This document shows, piece by piece, positions 1 to 7,940 of a stretch of 64,000 bases of DNA. Where the stretch lies: IMG/VR virus record IMGVR_UViG_3300042562_000746, positions 1-64,000 of that record; one strand, 5' to 3'. This DNA is from a virus. The notes beneath the pieces are model-generated. The model ran no database searches, was not told the DNA's origin, and worked only from the letters and a program-made list of their open reading frames with translations. The position numbers and the translations under genes were made by a program. How positions within the stretch are numbered: position 1 is the first letter of the stretch; each line of letters opens with the position of its first letter.

Positions 1-72
1 TATAAGATTATACCCAATTGATTCAAAATATTTAAAGTCTAAACCATAAATAGAATCGTAATAAAATGTCAT
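1..72 (-). CDS. Hypothetical protein, N-terminal fragment
   Basis: An ATG at 72-70 opens a frame that stays open to the window edge, giving 24 residues that begin MTFYYDSIYGLDFKYF. The start lies one base after the stop of the gene at 74-271, the junction style used throughout this strand. The rest lies outside the window and I recognise no family. Confidence 0.6.
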   Translation of the reverse strand, partial: MTFYYDSIYGLDFKYFESIGYNLI

Positions 73-73
73 T

Positions 74-271
74 TTATATTTTTAAATCTTTAATCGTATC
101 AACTATATCTGCTTCATCTTTATATATTTCATATACCTTATCCAATGCGTCATTATAGGCCACTTCTGCTATTTTATGTGCATCATCTAATTTAATATAC
201 GAAAATGTATCACCATCTTTGTTTTTAAGCGAAAGGAAGCCAGTTGCTTTTAATTTGTTTTCCCATTTCAT
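74..271 (-). CDS. Small hypothetical protein (65 aa)
   Basis: Soluble, charged protein of 65 residues with no signal peptide or membrane segment. The N-terminus (MKWENKLKATGFLSLKN) is followed by acidic, probably helical sequence (DDAHKIAEVAYNDALDKVYEIYKDEAD). It sits in a tight leftward operon between a 56-aa gene and a gene cut by the window edge. I do not recognise the family. Confidence 0.65.
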   Translation of the reverse strand: MKWENKLKATGFLSLKNKDGDTFSYIKLDDAHKIAEVAYNDALDKVYEIYKDEADIVDTIKDLKI

Positions 272-276
272 ATGTA

Positions 277-447
277 CTACTTTTTTGAATAAGTATCATC
301 CTTTGTAAGTTTCCGTAATAAATCTTGCTGACCCTTTGTAAAATTACCCTTCTCAGTAAGATGTTTATCTAACGATTCTAATAATTTAAGTTTGCGAGTA
401 AAGTAATCTCTCGCTTGTTCTAATAGTAATCTATCGTATCTACTCAT
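277..447 (-). CDS. Small hypothetical protein (56 aa), charged helix
   Basis: A 56-residue frame (MSRYDRLLLEQARDYFTRKL...) fills the space between two larger genes. Its ATG follows the stop of the lipoprotein gene at 450-1655 after two bases, and its stop precedes the next start by a few bases. The sequence is lysine, leucine and aspartate rich and probably mostly helical. Function unknown; the packing supports a real gene. Confidence 0.6.
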   Translation of the reverse strand: MSRYDRLLLEQARDYFTRKLKLLESLDKHLTEKGNFTKGQQDLLRKLTKDDTYSKK

Positions 448-449
448 AG

Positions 450-1655
450 TTATTCAAATGTATTTGTTACTAAATTATATTTCCATCGGTGCACTTTACC
501 ATTTACAATTATACCATCTAAATAATAAACATTATCTTTCTGATATAAATTTAATTTAAACATCCATGCTTTTGAATTGGTTTGATAGGTTGTGATATTG
601 GTTTCTTTGAACGTTTTATAGTTATCAGTTGTTTTATAAACATTTAATTGAAATCCATTATACCAATTAGTGCCACTATCAATTGTTCTATTTAATAGAA
701 TTTCCGTTGTACCATCATTATCAATATCCGCTGCTACAATATCCAATACTAATGCCCATCCATTTGAATTAGGTTCACAAATAATTGTATTGTTACTAAA
801 CTCATTATTGTTATTCCAAAATATAGTAGATTTAGAATATCTATTTGAATTTGGAAATCCCTCAAATCCAGTCATTATAATATCGGGTTGTGTATCTTTA
901 TTTACATCCAATATTTCAATTGTTATATAACCAGAAGTTCCATTATATTTCCAATCAGTTGCATTAAAACTACCATCACCACTACCATATAAAACTTTAA
1001 TATAATTACCTGCGGTTACAACAATATCAATGTTTCCATCTTTATTTAGGTCACCACTTGCACCACCATGCCAAAACTTTTTGCCAATATCAGGTAATGT
1101 TCCTAATTTATATTTGCCTGTTTTTTTGTCACTCAATAACAATGTGTTTGTTTCACCTGGCCAATAATTATTATCTTCAAATCCATGATTGATTAAAAAT
1201 AAATCCGGCAAGCTATCATTATTAAAATCACCTACAATTGTTTTACGGGTGTTTTGATTACCATTATACTCTAATGGAAGCATACTATTATCTTTTGTAT
1301 AAGAGTTGCCATTATTAATAAACACATCCGGTTTTGTATTAAATTCACCATCTGAACTATATGGATAAAATATGTCTTCTCTACCATCGTTATTCATATC
1401 CACATATACAAATCCCAAATTATTAGTTCCATTATATCTACCTATATTTTTAATGCCAAATGTATTTCTAAGTGAATCAATACTAATAAATTTATTAGTA
1501 TTTTTTAATTCATATGAGGTTTTGCCATAATATACAATTTTAGGTAATTCCGTTGGTATTATTGGTGTAACTACAATTGGTTTAACGATTATTGGTGCAG
1601 TTTTAGAACATCCAAATAAGGTCACTACGATTAATGCTAATATAATTTTTTTCAT
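450..1655 (-). CDS. FG-GAP/VCBS-repeat lipoprotein
   Basis: 401 residues. The N-terminus MKKIILALIVVTLFGC is a lipoprotein signal with the lipobox LFGC, so the mature protein should be anchored to a membrane by Cys16. The body holds at least five repeats with aspartate/asparagine loops (VYVDMNNDGREDIFY, VGDFNNDSLPDLFLI, GDLNKDGNIDIVV, DVNKDTQPDIIM, ADIDNDGTTEILLN), the calcium-loop pattern of FG-GAP/VCBS beta-propellers. Such propellers usually bind proteins or glycans at the surface. A phage-encoded exported lipoprotein suggests host-envelope modification during infection or a role in lysis or exclusion, but the function is not shown by the sequence. It lies at the opposite end of the window from the main envelope island. 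Confidence 0.85.
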   Translation of the reverse strand: MKKIILALIVVTLFGCSKTAPIIVKPIVVTPIIPTELPKIVYYGKTSYELKNTNKFISIDSLRNTFGIKNIGRYNGTNNLGFVYVDMNNDGREDIFYPYSSDGEFNTKPDVFINNGNSYTKDNSMLPLEYNGNQNTRKTIVGDFNNDSLPDLFLINHGFEDNNYWPGETNTLLLSDKKTGKYKLGTLPDIGKKFWHGGASGDLNKDGNIDIVVTAGNYIKVLYGSGDGSFNATDWKYNGTSGYITIEILDVNKDTQPDIIMTGFEGFPNSNRYSKSTIFWNNNNEFSNNTIICEPNSNGWALVLDIVAADIDNDGTTEILLNRTIDSGTNWYNGFQLNVYKTTDNYKTFKETNITTYQTNSKAWMFKLNLYQKDNVYYLDGIIVNGKVHRWKYNLVTNTFE

Positions 1656-1658
1656 ATT

Positions 1659-2009
1659 TTAATTTTTAACAAATAACTGAATACCTACTATTATAAATCC
1701 CAATGCTAAACACAATCCATTCTTTAAACTTAATGGCTCTTTGAATAGATAGTGTGACATCAATGTAAATATAATTACACCGATACCAAATCCTAACAAA
1801 CGGGAAGGCCATATCTGCCCACCAAACCCAGCTATGAATGAGTTTACACTTTGTATGTAAACCCATCCTAGTGGTAATGATGCTAATATAACCAACCATT
1901 GATACTTCTCATACCAACCATATTTGTAACTACCTTGTAATTGTAAGAATGTACCAATCTGTCCTAAGATACCAAATAAGATACCTATGATTATTTTATT
2001 ATAATTCAT
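1659..2009 (-). CDS. Small four-helix membrane protein (paralogue of 30447-30791)
   Basis: 116 residues with four hydrophobic segments (about 5-24, 36-53, 62-88, 96-114) separated by short polar loops, the size and topology of small multidrug-resistance/DMT half-transporters. A central motif (FIAGFGGQIWPSRLLGF) reappears as VAGFAGSMWSNRFLFF in the protein at 30447-30791, so the phage has two divergent copies. Transport, holin-like or exclusion functions are all possible. It overlaps the end of the gene at 1999-2628 by 11 bases. Confidence 0.75.
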   Translation of the reverse strand: MNYNKIIIGILFGILGQIGTFLQLQGSYKYGWYEKYQWLVILASLPLGWVYIQSVNSFIAGFGGQIWPSRLLGFGIGVIIFTLMSHYLFKEPLSLKNGLCLALGFIIVGIQLFVKN

Positions 2010-2628
2010 TTGTTATATATTTTCTTTTCAAAATACATTCGTAATAATCCACAACCTCATCTTTGCCATCTTTACTACGAACCCATTTTTGTCCAAATTC
2101 TTTTTTACATTGTTCTATTCTCTCTCTCTTTGATTTGGTTTTATCGGTATGATTTTTATAATATAACCAACTTGTCCAATAGTGGTCGTGGTAAGGACTA
2201 TAAATTGTTATTGCTATTTGATAACCAAAGAATACAAATGATAAAACAGGATTCCATTCAAATCTATAATCCTTATCATTCCATTTTGTTTTCCAGCCCA
2301 ACCCACAATAACTGAAGCCTACTTTAAGTGGTACTGCAAAGTTATAGTTTTTCTTTTCTTCAAATAACTCCTCAAAAGATTTTATCTTACGTGCATATTG
2401 AGGATTTAATGCATTGTATTTCTTTTGTGCTGCTATTTCCGATGTAACGGCTGCAGTTATCAGTTTATTATTTCCTTTAACCCATTTTCTAGGAAAGAAA
2501 TAAGGAACACCTATTGCTATTTTACCGGCATAGAAACCAACTTTAAATGGTTTGAATGGTGCGTTTAATATTCCCAACCAACTGAAACGATTTATTAAGT
2601 ATTTTAATTCAAATTTTAACTTATTCAT
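1999..2628 (-). CDS. Conserved-looking phage protein of unknown function (209 aa)
   Basis: 209 residues rich in tryptophan, tyrosine and lysine. An aromatic core (KVGFSYCGLGWKTKWNDKDY, then FEWNPVLSFVFFGYQIAI) looks like a compact beta-rich domain. The N-terminus (NRFSWLGILNAPFKPFKVGFYAGKIAIG) is basic and hydrophobic but is not a clear signal peptide. It overlaps the downstream membrane-protein gene. I can give no function. Confidence 0.7.
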   Translation of the reverse strand: MNKLKFELKYLINRFSWLGILNAPFKPFKVGFYAGKIAIGVPYFFPRKWVKGNNKLITAAVTSEIAAQKKYNALNPQYARKIKSFEELFEEKKNYNFAVPLKVGFSYCGLGWKTKWNDKDYRFEWNPVLSFVFFGYQIAITIYSPYHDHYWTSWLYYKNHTDKTKSKRERIEQCKKEFGQKWVRSKDGKDEVVDYYECILKRKYITNEL

Positions 2629-2629
2629 A

Positions 2630-3154
2630 TTACCTATTTAATTTTGTTATACATTCATCAATCTTATTTCTTAACTTACCTTTGAATTGCATTTCACCAT
2701 TTACTTTTACGTGTCTCCATTGTGGGATATTCATAAACTTAAAGTGTAATGCTACATTCAAATCATCAATTGCTATCCAATTACTAATCTTATTATCTTT
2801 AACCCACTTTGCTATTTGTGCCGCTCGCATATAATCATTTGAACATCTACTCATCTTATACCACAGGTATTGATATGTTGTTGTATCAATTAAGTGTGAA
2901 CGATGTATTCCGTAGTGTTGAAAGATTGCTCCCATCTGGTCAAATGAAAAATGATTTCTCCAATCTGAGCTTAATACTAATTTTGCATTTGTTTCATCTA
3001 ATATAGTTTTCAATGCTTCACATTCCGGTATATCCCAAGCGTATGGTATTGTAAACGGCTTAACTATTCCTTCATCAATAGTAACAATTCCATCACCCCA
3101 ACTTCCCCAAGATAAAGGTCCATCTACATCTATGAATATTATTTTTTGTCTCAT
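2630..3154 (-). CDS. HAD-superfamily phosphatase-like protein
   Basis: 174 residues with the HAD signatures in order: motif I IIFIDVDGPL near the N-terminus (nucleophile and acid/base aspartates), motif II KLVLSSDWRNHF around residue 80, and motif IV NWIAIDDLNVAL around residue 130. The SSDWR form of motif II is typical of the HAD_SAK-type branch, sometimes linked to RNA or nucleotide end repair. Substrate cannot be read from the sequence. The start ATG sits in the common TAAGTTATG junction. Confidence 0.75.
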   Translation of the reverse strand: MRQKIIFIDVDGPLSWGSWGDGIVTIDEGIVKPFTIPYAWDIPECEALKTILDETNAKLVLSSDWRNHFSFDQMGAIFQHYGIHRSHLIDTTTYQYLWYKMSRCSNDYMRAAQIAKWVKDNKISNWIAIDDLNVALHFKFMNIPQWRHVKVNGEMQFKGKLRNKIDECITKLNR

Positions 3155-3157
3155 AAC

Positions 3158-3463
3158 TTATTTGTTTGTTATTATATCGTAATCGTACACTATTTCATTT
3201 AAGAATTTAATAAAACTAAATGGGTCAACCAATGTTTTAGAATCTATATCATATCTAATTGATTTACCACCATCTACTGCTAATCGTCCTTTAAATTTGT
3301 TTTTATCAAATTCATCTCTATCAAGTGTATATGAACAATCATTATCATAATTTTCATGTACAAAATTAAATCTATAAAAATCAGGTTCAGTTTGTATTTT
3401 CTTTATCTCAACCTGCATTGCATTGATTGGATATAACTTATCTATGTTTTTTATTGTTAGCAT
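3158..3463 (-). CDS. MLTIKNI-family small protein A
   Basis: 101 residues beginning MLTIKNIDKL, an N-terminus shared with several neighbours (starts at 3758, 5368, 5645, 6314, 7579). The middle is a series of predicted beta-strands (FYRFNFVHENY, CSYTLDRDEF, IRYDID) and the C-terminus a helix (DPFSFIKFLNEIVYDYD). The same plan recurs in the siblings. Function unknown; they are probably fast-evolving duplicates of one accessory gene. Confidence 0.75.
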   Translation of the reverse strand: MLTIKNIDKLYPINAMQVEIKKIQTEPDFYRFNFVHENYDNDCSYTLDRDEFDKNKFKGRLAVDGGKSIRYDIDSKTLVDPFSFIKFLNEIVYDYDIITNK

Positions 3464-3464
3464 A

Positions 3465-3758
3465 TTATCTTACTTTTATTGGTTTTCTATATTTTTCTAT
3501 TAAATAAATTATATCCGATATCAGTATTGATTTATTTTCCACAATAGTATTGGAAATCTTAAAGTATTTTGTTGGACTATATCTTATACTATATTTACCC
3601 CCATCACGTTCTTTCATCAAGTCAATTCGGAAATATCTATTAATATCCGTATCTAAAACTGCAAATGAATATGAATTGGTAAAATCCTTAACTGAATGTA
3701 TTTTATATTTGCCCAGTACTTCACCTATTACTTTATCTATATTGTGTATCTTTAGCAT
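3465..3758 (-). CDS. MLTIKNI-family small protein B
   Basis: I place the start at the internal MLKIHNIDKV (3758), immediately after the ligase stop at 3760, because this matches the N-terminus of the sibling genes; an upstream ATG would add eight residues inside the ligase gene. 97 residues: beta-rich core (SYSFAVLDTDINRYFRIDLM, GGKYSIRYSP) and a C-terminal helix (ILISDIIYLIEKYRKP). Function unknown. Confidence 0.72.
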   Translation of the reverse strand: MLKIHNIDKVIGEVLGKYKIHSVKDFTNSYSFAVLDTDINRYFRIDLMKERDGGKYSIRYSPTKYFKISNTIVENKSILISDIIYLIEKYRKPIKVR

Positions 3759-3759
3759 A

Positions 3760-4869
3760 TTATTCGTATTCGTTTCTGTCAATATTAATTACATATGGAA
3801 AACGGGGTATACCATCAGGTGTTAAATTAAAATACTTAATCGTTGCTTGCTTACCGATTAGTTTCTTTTTACTCTTTAACATCTCAGCCGTTTCATCCCA
3901 AGTTCCTTTTACATTTGATTTGAAAGGTTTACCATCAATCGTTTCAAATACCATATAACCAGCAGTTCCAGTTCTATTACCTTCACCCTCTACGATATCT
4001 AAAATAGTATATTCATCATCAACAAACGATTTATGTTTTAATAAGTTCTTACTTCGTTTGTTTTCATACTTACCATTCGTTCTTAACATCTGACCTTCGT
4101 AACCTTTCTCTACATACCCACCATATAATTCCATAACTTCATCTTCATTATCAACTTTATATGTTTGTACTATTCTACAATACTTACCTACTTGTGAAAA
4201 TGTTTCAAATAGTATTCCTAAATCATACATTCTTTTTACAAAGTTATTATCTGAACTAGGTAAATCGTATATGTGATACTCTATACTTTTTTCACTTTCA
4301 ATTAAATCCTCTTTAGTTGGTTTTGTTTTTTTAACCAAAGATACAATCTTATTGAAATCATTAGCGAACTTATCGGCATATAACTCACCATCTAATATCA
4401 AATCAGGATTCATTACAAATACATGCCATAAGCTATACATGATATGTTGCGCTGAAAGAATAGGTTTACCATTTCTGCTAAACATACCATCTTTTGTCAC
4501 TATACAACGAATACCATCTAACTTAGCTTGCGAATAAATTGGATATGTAACCTTATCTTTACTATCTTCCCATTTAGCGGCTAACATTGGTTCAAAGTAT
4601 TGTGTTTTGTTTATGTGTTTGATATTCTCAAAGTAACCACTCTCTAACTTCTTTGTTCGTTTAGCTACCGCCTCTGCCATCGTTTGTTCTTTATCCGTAG
4701 TTTCATTTGCTCTACCAATATTCTTACCATAACAAATTGTCCACTCATTCGTAGTAATAGCACCGCCAACTTGTCCACTATGGGTTCGGTATTTATTACC
4801 TACTACTTCAATTGTCCATTCTTGCGTTGCACCGGTCTTTGTTTTTTTGTAAATAGTTTCTAATTTCAT
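3760..4869 (-). CDS. ATP-dependent DNA ligase with WGR-like N-terminal domain
   Basis: Seals nicks in DNA. From the start at 4869 the protein has 369 residues. Residues 1-80 look like a WGR-type domain (EWTIEVVGNKYRTHSGQVGG, then GKNIGRANETTDKEQT). The nucleotidyltransferase core follows, with motif I AKLDGIRC (adenylated lysine about residue 116), LDGELY, a motif IV-like GYEGQMLR, and motif V LLKHK, then an OB-fold-like C-terminus. An in-frame ATG at 4899 would add MTPNITKIYN, but that stretch belongs to a leader sequence also present before the gene at 13602-13757, so I prefer 4869. It has its own promoter at 4917-4946. Confidence 0.92.
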   Translation of the reverse strand: MKLETIYKKTKTGATQEWTIEVVGNKYRTHSGQVGGAITTNEWTICYGKNIGRANETTDKEQTMAEAVAKRTKKLESGYFENIKHINKTQYFEPMLAAKWEDSKDKVTYPIYSQAKLDGIRCIVTKDGMFSRNGKPILSAQHIMYSLWHVFVMNPDLILDGELYADKFANDFNKIVSLVKKTKPTKEDLIESEKSIEYHIYDLPSSDNNFVKRMYDLGILFETFSQVGKYCRIVQTYKVDNEDEVMELYGGYVEKGYEGQMLRTNGKYENKRSKNLLKHKSFVDDEYTILDIVEGEGNRTGTAGYMVFETIDGKPFKSNVKGTWDETAEMLKSKKKLIGKQATIKYFNLTPDGIPRFPYVINIDRNEYE

Positions 4870-4939
4870 ATTATAAATTTTTGTTATATTAGGAGTCATT
4901 CTCTCGACTCAATACATAAAGATACGACTTTATATTGGA
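4867..4939 (-). repeat. Duplicated 73-nt promoter/leader cassette, copy 1
   Basis: These 73 bases, from the ligase start codon back past its -7 box, match 13755-13827 at 70 positions. The differences are one base in the -7 box (TATCTTTA here, TACCTTTA there) and two bases in the leader. The flanking genes are unrelated, so what is duplicated is the regulatory module, not a gene. Confidence 0.85.
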
Positions 4940-4946
4940 TTGGCAA
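4917..4946 (-). promoter_or_regulatory. Promoter for the ligase transcription unit
   Basis: On the minus strand the -7 box TATCTTTA is at 4924-4917 and TTG is at 4946-4944, 19 nt apart, close to the Bacteroidota TTTG/TAnnTTTG pattern. Start codon 4869 lies about 48 nt downstream of the box. One 20-bp regulatory element (4979-4998) lies further upstream. Confidence 0.65.
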
Positions 4947-4978
4947 TGCCCTAAGTGAACTAATTTTGAAAGTTTTTA

Positions 4979-4998
4979 TTGGGAATCAACGAGTTACG
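4979..4998 (-). promoter_or_regulatory. 20-bp upstream element, copy 1
   Basis: Plus-strand TTGGGAATCAACGAGTTACG, a variant of the recurring element TTGATAATCAATTAGTTA. It lies between the stop of 5045-5368 and the ligase promoter, about 55 bases upstream of the -7 box. The rest of the 175-bp intergenic region 4870-5044 holds only the promoter and leader. Confidence 0.6.
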
Positions 4999-5044
4999 CC
5001 AATATAACCCTAACATATTAGGTATTTTTAATATATGATACCTA

Positions 5045-5368
5045 TTATTTAAAATTATAGTTATCCAATTTTGCCAAACATTTAGTTATCATAACTGCCA
5101 AATCGGCTGCACTTCTAACATCTGAATTATCTATTTCGACTTCGGTAGCTGCTGCCCATCCCATAACATATAGTTTATAATTACCTTGTGGTTTTTTATC
5201 TCTGTCTAAATAAACTTCACAATCCGGTTTGCCCGCACCATCATCTTTAAATACAAATACATAAGAATCATAATTCATTCTTTGATTATGTAGATTATAA
5301 AATTCTTTTATGGTTCGGCTATTACACGTATAACCAACCATTTTTTCTATGTTTTTTATTGTTAGCAT
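5045..5368 (-). CDS. MLTIKNI-family small protein C
   Basis: 107 residues beginning MLTIKNIEKMVGYTC. Predicted strands (YDSYVFVFKDDG, CEVYLDRDKKPQGNYKLYVMG) are followed by a C-terminal helix (SAADLAVMITKCLAKLDNY). It shares N-terminus and overall plan with its neighbours but little sequence in between. Last gene before a regulatory intergenic region. Function unknown. Confidence 0.75.
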   Translation of the reverse strand: MLTIKNIEKMVGYTCNSRTIKEFYNLHNQRMNYDSYVFVFKDDGAGKPDCEVYLDRDKKPQGNYKLYVMGWAAATEVEIDNSDVRSAADLAVMITKCLAKLDNYNFK

Positions 5369-5369
5369 G

Positions 5370-5645
5370 TTATATTAATTCATCTATTAAAAATCGGATA
5401 AAGATATCTCTATCCCCTATACTCTCTATTGGTAGGTAGTGTCTATTACCTGTCTCTTGGCAATACATAAGATAATCACCATTGGATGTCTTAACCCTAC
5501 CAATGCTAAAGTTAAACATATCAAAGGGTGAGCCATTATGTACTACTTTAATAAGATAGTTATCCTTCGACTTAGTCACATAGTGTATCTTCCAATGGCC
5601 AACGTATGTCCCCGTAAGAGAATCTATGTTTTTTATTGTAAGCAT
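5370..5645 (-). CDS. MLTIKNI-family small protein D
   Basis: The start at 5645 (MLTIKNIDSLTG) gives 91 residues and follows the stop of the upstream gene (5647) by one base, matching the family N-terminus better than the longer in-frame alternative. Strands (DNYLIKVVHNGSP, MFNFSIGRVK, GDYLMYCQE) and a C-terminal helix (DIFIRFLIDELI) repeat the family plan. Function unknown. Confidence 0.72.
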   Translation of the reverse strand: MLTIKNIDSLTGTYVGHWKIHYVTKSKDNYLIKVVHNGSPFDMFNFSIGRVKTSNGDYLMYCQETGNRHYLPIESIGDRDIFIRFLIDELI

Positions 5646-5646
5646 A

Positions 5647-5910
5647 TTATAATTTTTCAAGTTTAGCAATTACATCCATTACATCTTCGGGTCTTAAATA
5701 ACCAAGTACATCATTCGTAATCGGCGTATCGTAACATATTTCACCATCTTTGAAAATAGCTAATTCATACAATCCGATATCACCACCATACGAGTGCGGA
5801 CTTTGTACTACTGATACTTCATATCCATTATCTAATTTAGTTCTACTTACAATACCAAAATCAGCACCCATAGGGTTTGTTTTAAATTCAATATCTTTAA
5901 ATGTTTTCAT
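5647..5910 (-). CDS. Conserved small phage protein with SYGGDIGLYELA motif
   Basis: 87 residues. The central motif SYGGDIGLYELAIFKDG followed by ICYDTPITNDVLGYL is, from memory, a recurrent small-protein family in tailed phages; no function is known to me. Overall plan (beta core, C-terminal helix EDVMDVIAKLEKL) resembles the MLTIKNI-type neighbours. It is the first gene after the promoter at 5931-5962. Confidence 0.8.
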   Translation of the reverse strand: MKTFKDIEFKTNPMGADFGIVSRTKLDNGYEVSVVQSPHSYGGDIGLYELAIFKDGEICYDTPITNDVLGYLRPEDVMDVIAKLEKL

Positions 5911-5930
5911 AATTTGTTTTATTTAATCTA

Positions 5931-5962
5931 TAAAGGTAGTTAATTTTTCTGATACTACCAAA
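5931..5962 (-). promoter_or_regulatory. Promoter, 20-nt spacing, for the 5910 gene and downstream operon
   Basis: Minus strand: TTTG at 5962-5959, exactly 20 nt, then TACCTTTA at 5938-5931, 21 bases before the start codon at 5910. The -33 box lies over the last bases of the preceding gene region, separating the 5964-and-up operon from the downstream one. Confidence 0.75.
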
Positions 5963-5963
5963 T

Positions 5964-6314
5964 CTATTTATATGCTTTAATAGGTTTAATTTTCATTTGC
6001 CAATTATTGTTACCCGCCATTTGGCATATCATATAACCAAACCAATCTTTGTTTTTAATACAATTCAAAGTCACTTCGGTTCTTAAATGAGATGCGTGTG
6101 TTTGATACATAACATAGTTACCACTATATTTTGCACTACTATCCCTTAATAAAGTAAATCCAATATAATCTTGTATTGTTCCATTTCCTTTTGTCAATGA
6201 AACTGTTATTGCATACTTTTCCGTACCTTCGTTTATATCCTCAATAGATAATGTATAACCATCACATTCAATATAATCACCTTTAAGTTCATTATAGTTT
6301 TTAATATTTAACAT
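5964..6314 (-). CDS. MLTIKNI-family small protein E
   Basis: 116 residues beginning MLNIKNYNELKGDY. Beta-strand-like segments (KYAITVSLTKGNGTIQDYIG, KYSGNYVMYQTH) precede a C-terminal region with WFGYMICQMAGNNNW and a basic tail. It ends a long leftward operon just before the 5931-5962 promoter. Function unknown. Confidence 0.72.
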   Translation of the reverse strand: MLNIKNYNELKGDYIECDGYTLSIEDINEGTEKYAITVSLTKGNGTIQDYIGFTLLRDSSAKYSGNYVMYQTHASHLRTEVTLNCIKNKDWFGYMICQMAGNNNWQMKIKPIKAYK

Positions 6315-6317
6315 ACA

Positions 6318-6845
6318 CTATGGTTTAAGTAGTTTAATATGTTTACACGTTTGTGGTGTTTCTTTACTATATTGGTATGCAGGACAAGTACAACTCCAGT
6401 CACTCGTACCCAATACATTTTCTGTCACTTGATATAATAAATTAGGACCTGATTGACTTGCTACACTATGTATAATTTCGGTTAATGTCATATCAGTCAT
6501 GCCCATTGTATCAGGTTGTACCACTTCTAAATTAACTTTATTTGCCACATCATACATACTATCGATAACAAATTCCTTAAATCGTTCTATTGTTAGAATT
6601 GAATCTTTTACGATAGGTATATTTTCATGTATATACCAACCATCCATACCATCACCGATTGCACATATTTTAACATTATATTGGTTTTTATCCCAATTCA
6701 TTTCAAACAATACACAATTACTCCAACTTCCGTCGTGTACTTGTTGAACAAAGAATCCCTCTTTACATACATCAATTTCAATTTCAGTATTTCCAAATTT
6801 AATTTTTTCGTTATCTACTTTGTGAAAGTTTTCTGGCTTTTTCAT
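6318..6845 (-). CDS. SWIM zinc-finger protein 1
   Basis: 175 residues. The C-terminus carries a SWIM-type zinc finger, CxC...CxH: WSCTCPAYQYSKETPQTCKH (residues about 151-170). The first 110 residues have the beta core and helix plan of the MLTIKNI-type neighbours (NVKICAIGDGMDGWYIHENI, then RFKEFVIDSMYDVANKV), so this looks like a fusion of that domain to a SWIM finger. SWIM fingers bind DNA or proteins; a second SWIM protein is at 9011-9349. Role in the phage unknown. Confidence 0.8.
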   Translation of the reverse strand: MKKPENFHKVDNEKIKFGNTEIEIDVCKEGFFVQQVHDGSWSNCVLFEMNWDKNQYNVKICAIGDGMDGWYIHENIPIVKDSILTIERFKEFVIDSMYDVANKVNLEVVQPDTMGMTDMTLTEIIHSVASQSGPNLLYQVTENVLGTSDWSCTCPAYQYSKETPQTCKHIKLLKP

Positions 6846-7246
6846 ATTTTATAAATTTTAATTTTTGTTAATTTAGTTTGTTTATCGTTTGCTCCAATTA
6901 ATATATCAATTCGTTTCTTATATCGTTTGTTCATTACATCGTGAACTCTATATGTACCATCATATTTACCGGCACCAACAATTCTAATCTTTTGTCCAAA
7001 CTTATATTTCTTTTTTAAATCTCTACTAACTGCAATAATTCTATGTTTCTTTGGATTAGTAATCTTAAATCCACTCGCAGTTATATTTGGTGTACTATCC
7101 GTTTCGGCTGCATTTGCTTTATATGTGGTTAGTGTCACTATTTCGGGAGTAATCGTTTCAATCATTGTGTTGATTCTTAATTCCTCTCGTTCCATTTCGT
7201 AAGGTAAACATACCATTGCGATTGCTAGTATTATATTGTAATTCAT
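6842..7246 (-). CDS. 3D-domain (double-psi beta-barrel) protein, possible peptidoglycan-active enzyme
   Basis: 134 residues. Residues about 36-120 follow the 3D-domain pattern: TTYKANAAETDSTPNITASG, IIAVSRDL, KFGQKIRIVG, YDGTYRVHDVMNKRY and RIDILI, with the three conserved aspartates (TDS, HDV, IDI). This fold is shared with MltA and RlpA and often cleaves peptidoglycan glycans. The N-terminus (MNYNIILAIAMVCLPYEM) is hydrophobic and may be an export signal or anchor. A lysis or DNA-entry role is plausible. It overlaps the next gene by an ATGA junction. Confidence 0.78.
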   Translation of the reverse strand: MNYNIILAIAMVCLPYEMEREELRINTMIETITPEIVTLTTYKANAAETDSTPNITASGFKITNPKKHRIIAVSRDLKKKYKFGQKIRIVGAGKYDGTYRVHDVMNKRYKKRIDILIGANDKQTKLTKIKIYKI

Positions 7247-7249
7247 AAC

Positions 7250-7579
7250 TTATAATAATTTAGGTGTCCATTCATCCGTTAGTAATTTAAGTTTGTCCAT
7301 TAGACTATCCATATTGACAATATCTTCATGCTTTATCCAATAGGGATATCTTACACAATATGCTTCATTACTCCATTTTCCAATTGTATAATAACCATCC
7401 GATATAGCTGATGGGTTAAGTTCTACCGGCCTTCTATTTAATATAATGATATGTCTCATATTACCTCGCCATACATTAATTCTATATTCATCTCTCCTTT
7501 CATCAATATCCTCAATGTAGTTTTTATCATCCCATTCTTTACGGAATAGTTTTTCAAAGTTCTTAATTGTTAGTTTCAT
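7250..7579 (-). CDS. MLTIKNI-family small protein F
   Basis: The start at 7579 gives MKLTIKNFEKLFRKEW, matching the siblings; this overlaps the end of 7563-7940 by 17 bases. 109 residues with charged strands (DEYRINVWRGNMRHIIILNR, GYYTIGKWSNEAYCVRY) and a C-terminal helix (DSLMDKLKLLTDEW). Function unknown. Confidence 0.72.
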   Translation of the reverse strand: MKLTIKNFEKLFRKEWDDKNYIEDIDERRDEYRINVWRGNMRHIIILNRRPVELNPSAISDGYYTIGKWSNEAYCVRYPYWIKHEDIVNMDSLMDKLKLLTDEWTPKLL

Positions 7580-7940
7580 AATATTTTCTTTTATGTCTTT
7601 CTTCAAATTTATCTTCTACTAATTGTGCTGCTTTATTATATCCTTTATCTTTTAGTAATATGATTGCAAACATATCAGCCGCAACTTCATCACTTTCGTT
7701 TCTATCCTTTGTGTGTTTCAACATTATATGTGCTACTTCATGTGCTTCTACCCACCGCAATTCATCTTTGGTCAATTTCACTTCACCATCTATGAATACA
7801 CAACCCGAACTTGTCTCAGCGAAACCAAAACCACATTGTTCAAATAATGGTTTCATCACTTCATATCGGTAGTCATCTTTGGTTAGTATTGCAACTGCAA
7901 CATCACTTTTGAACTCACTAAAATATGTTTTTGTTTTCAT
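7563..7940 (-). CDS. HExxH metallopeptidase-like protein (ImmA/IrrE-like)
   Basis: 125 residues with a zinc-metallopeptidase motif WVEAHEVAHIMLKH around residues 63-76 and a downstream glutamate in DEVAADMFA, the arrangement of the M78 ImmA/IrrE group. Family members cleave repressors or other regulators, but here the substrate is unknown. The preceding GCVFIDGEVKLTKDELRW forms the usual edge strand. It is compact and lacks an attached helix-turn-helix. Confidence 0.75.
   Translation of the reverse strand: MKTKTYFSEFKSDVAVAILTKDDYRYEVMKPLFEQCGFGFAETSSGCVFIDGEVKLTKDELRWVEAHEVAHIMLKHTKDRNESDEVAADMFAIILLKDKGYNKAAQLVEDKFEERHKRKYYETNN

Noticed and set aside
4869-4899. Ligase translation from the upstream ATG (adds MTPNITKIYN)
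   Set aside because: The same bases occur before an unrelated gene, so they are better explained as a leader. The ligase WGR-like domain begins naturally at MKLETIY.
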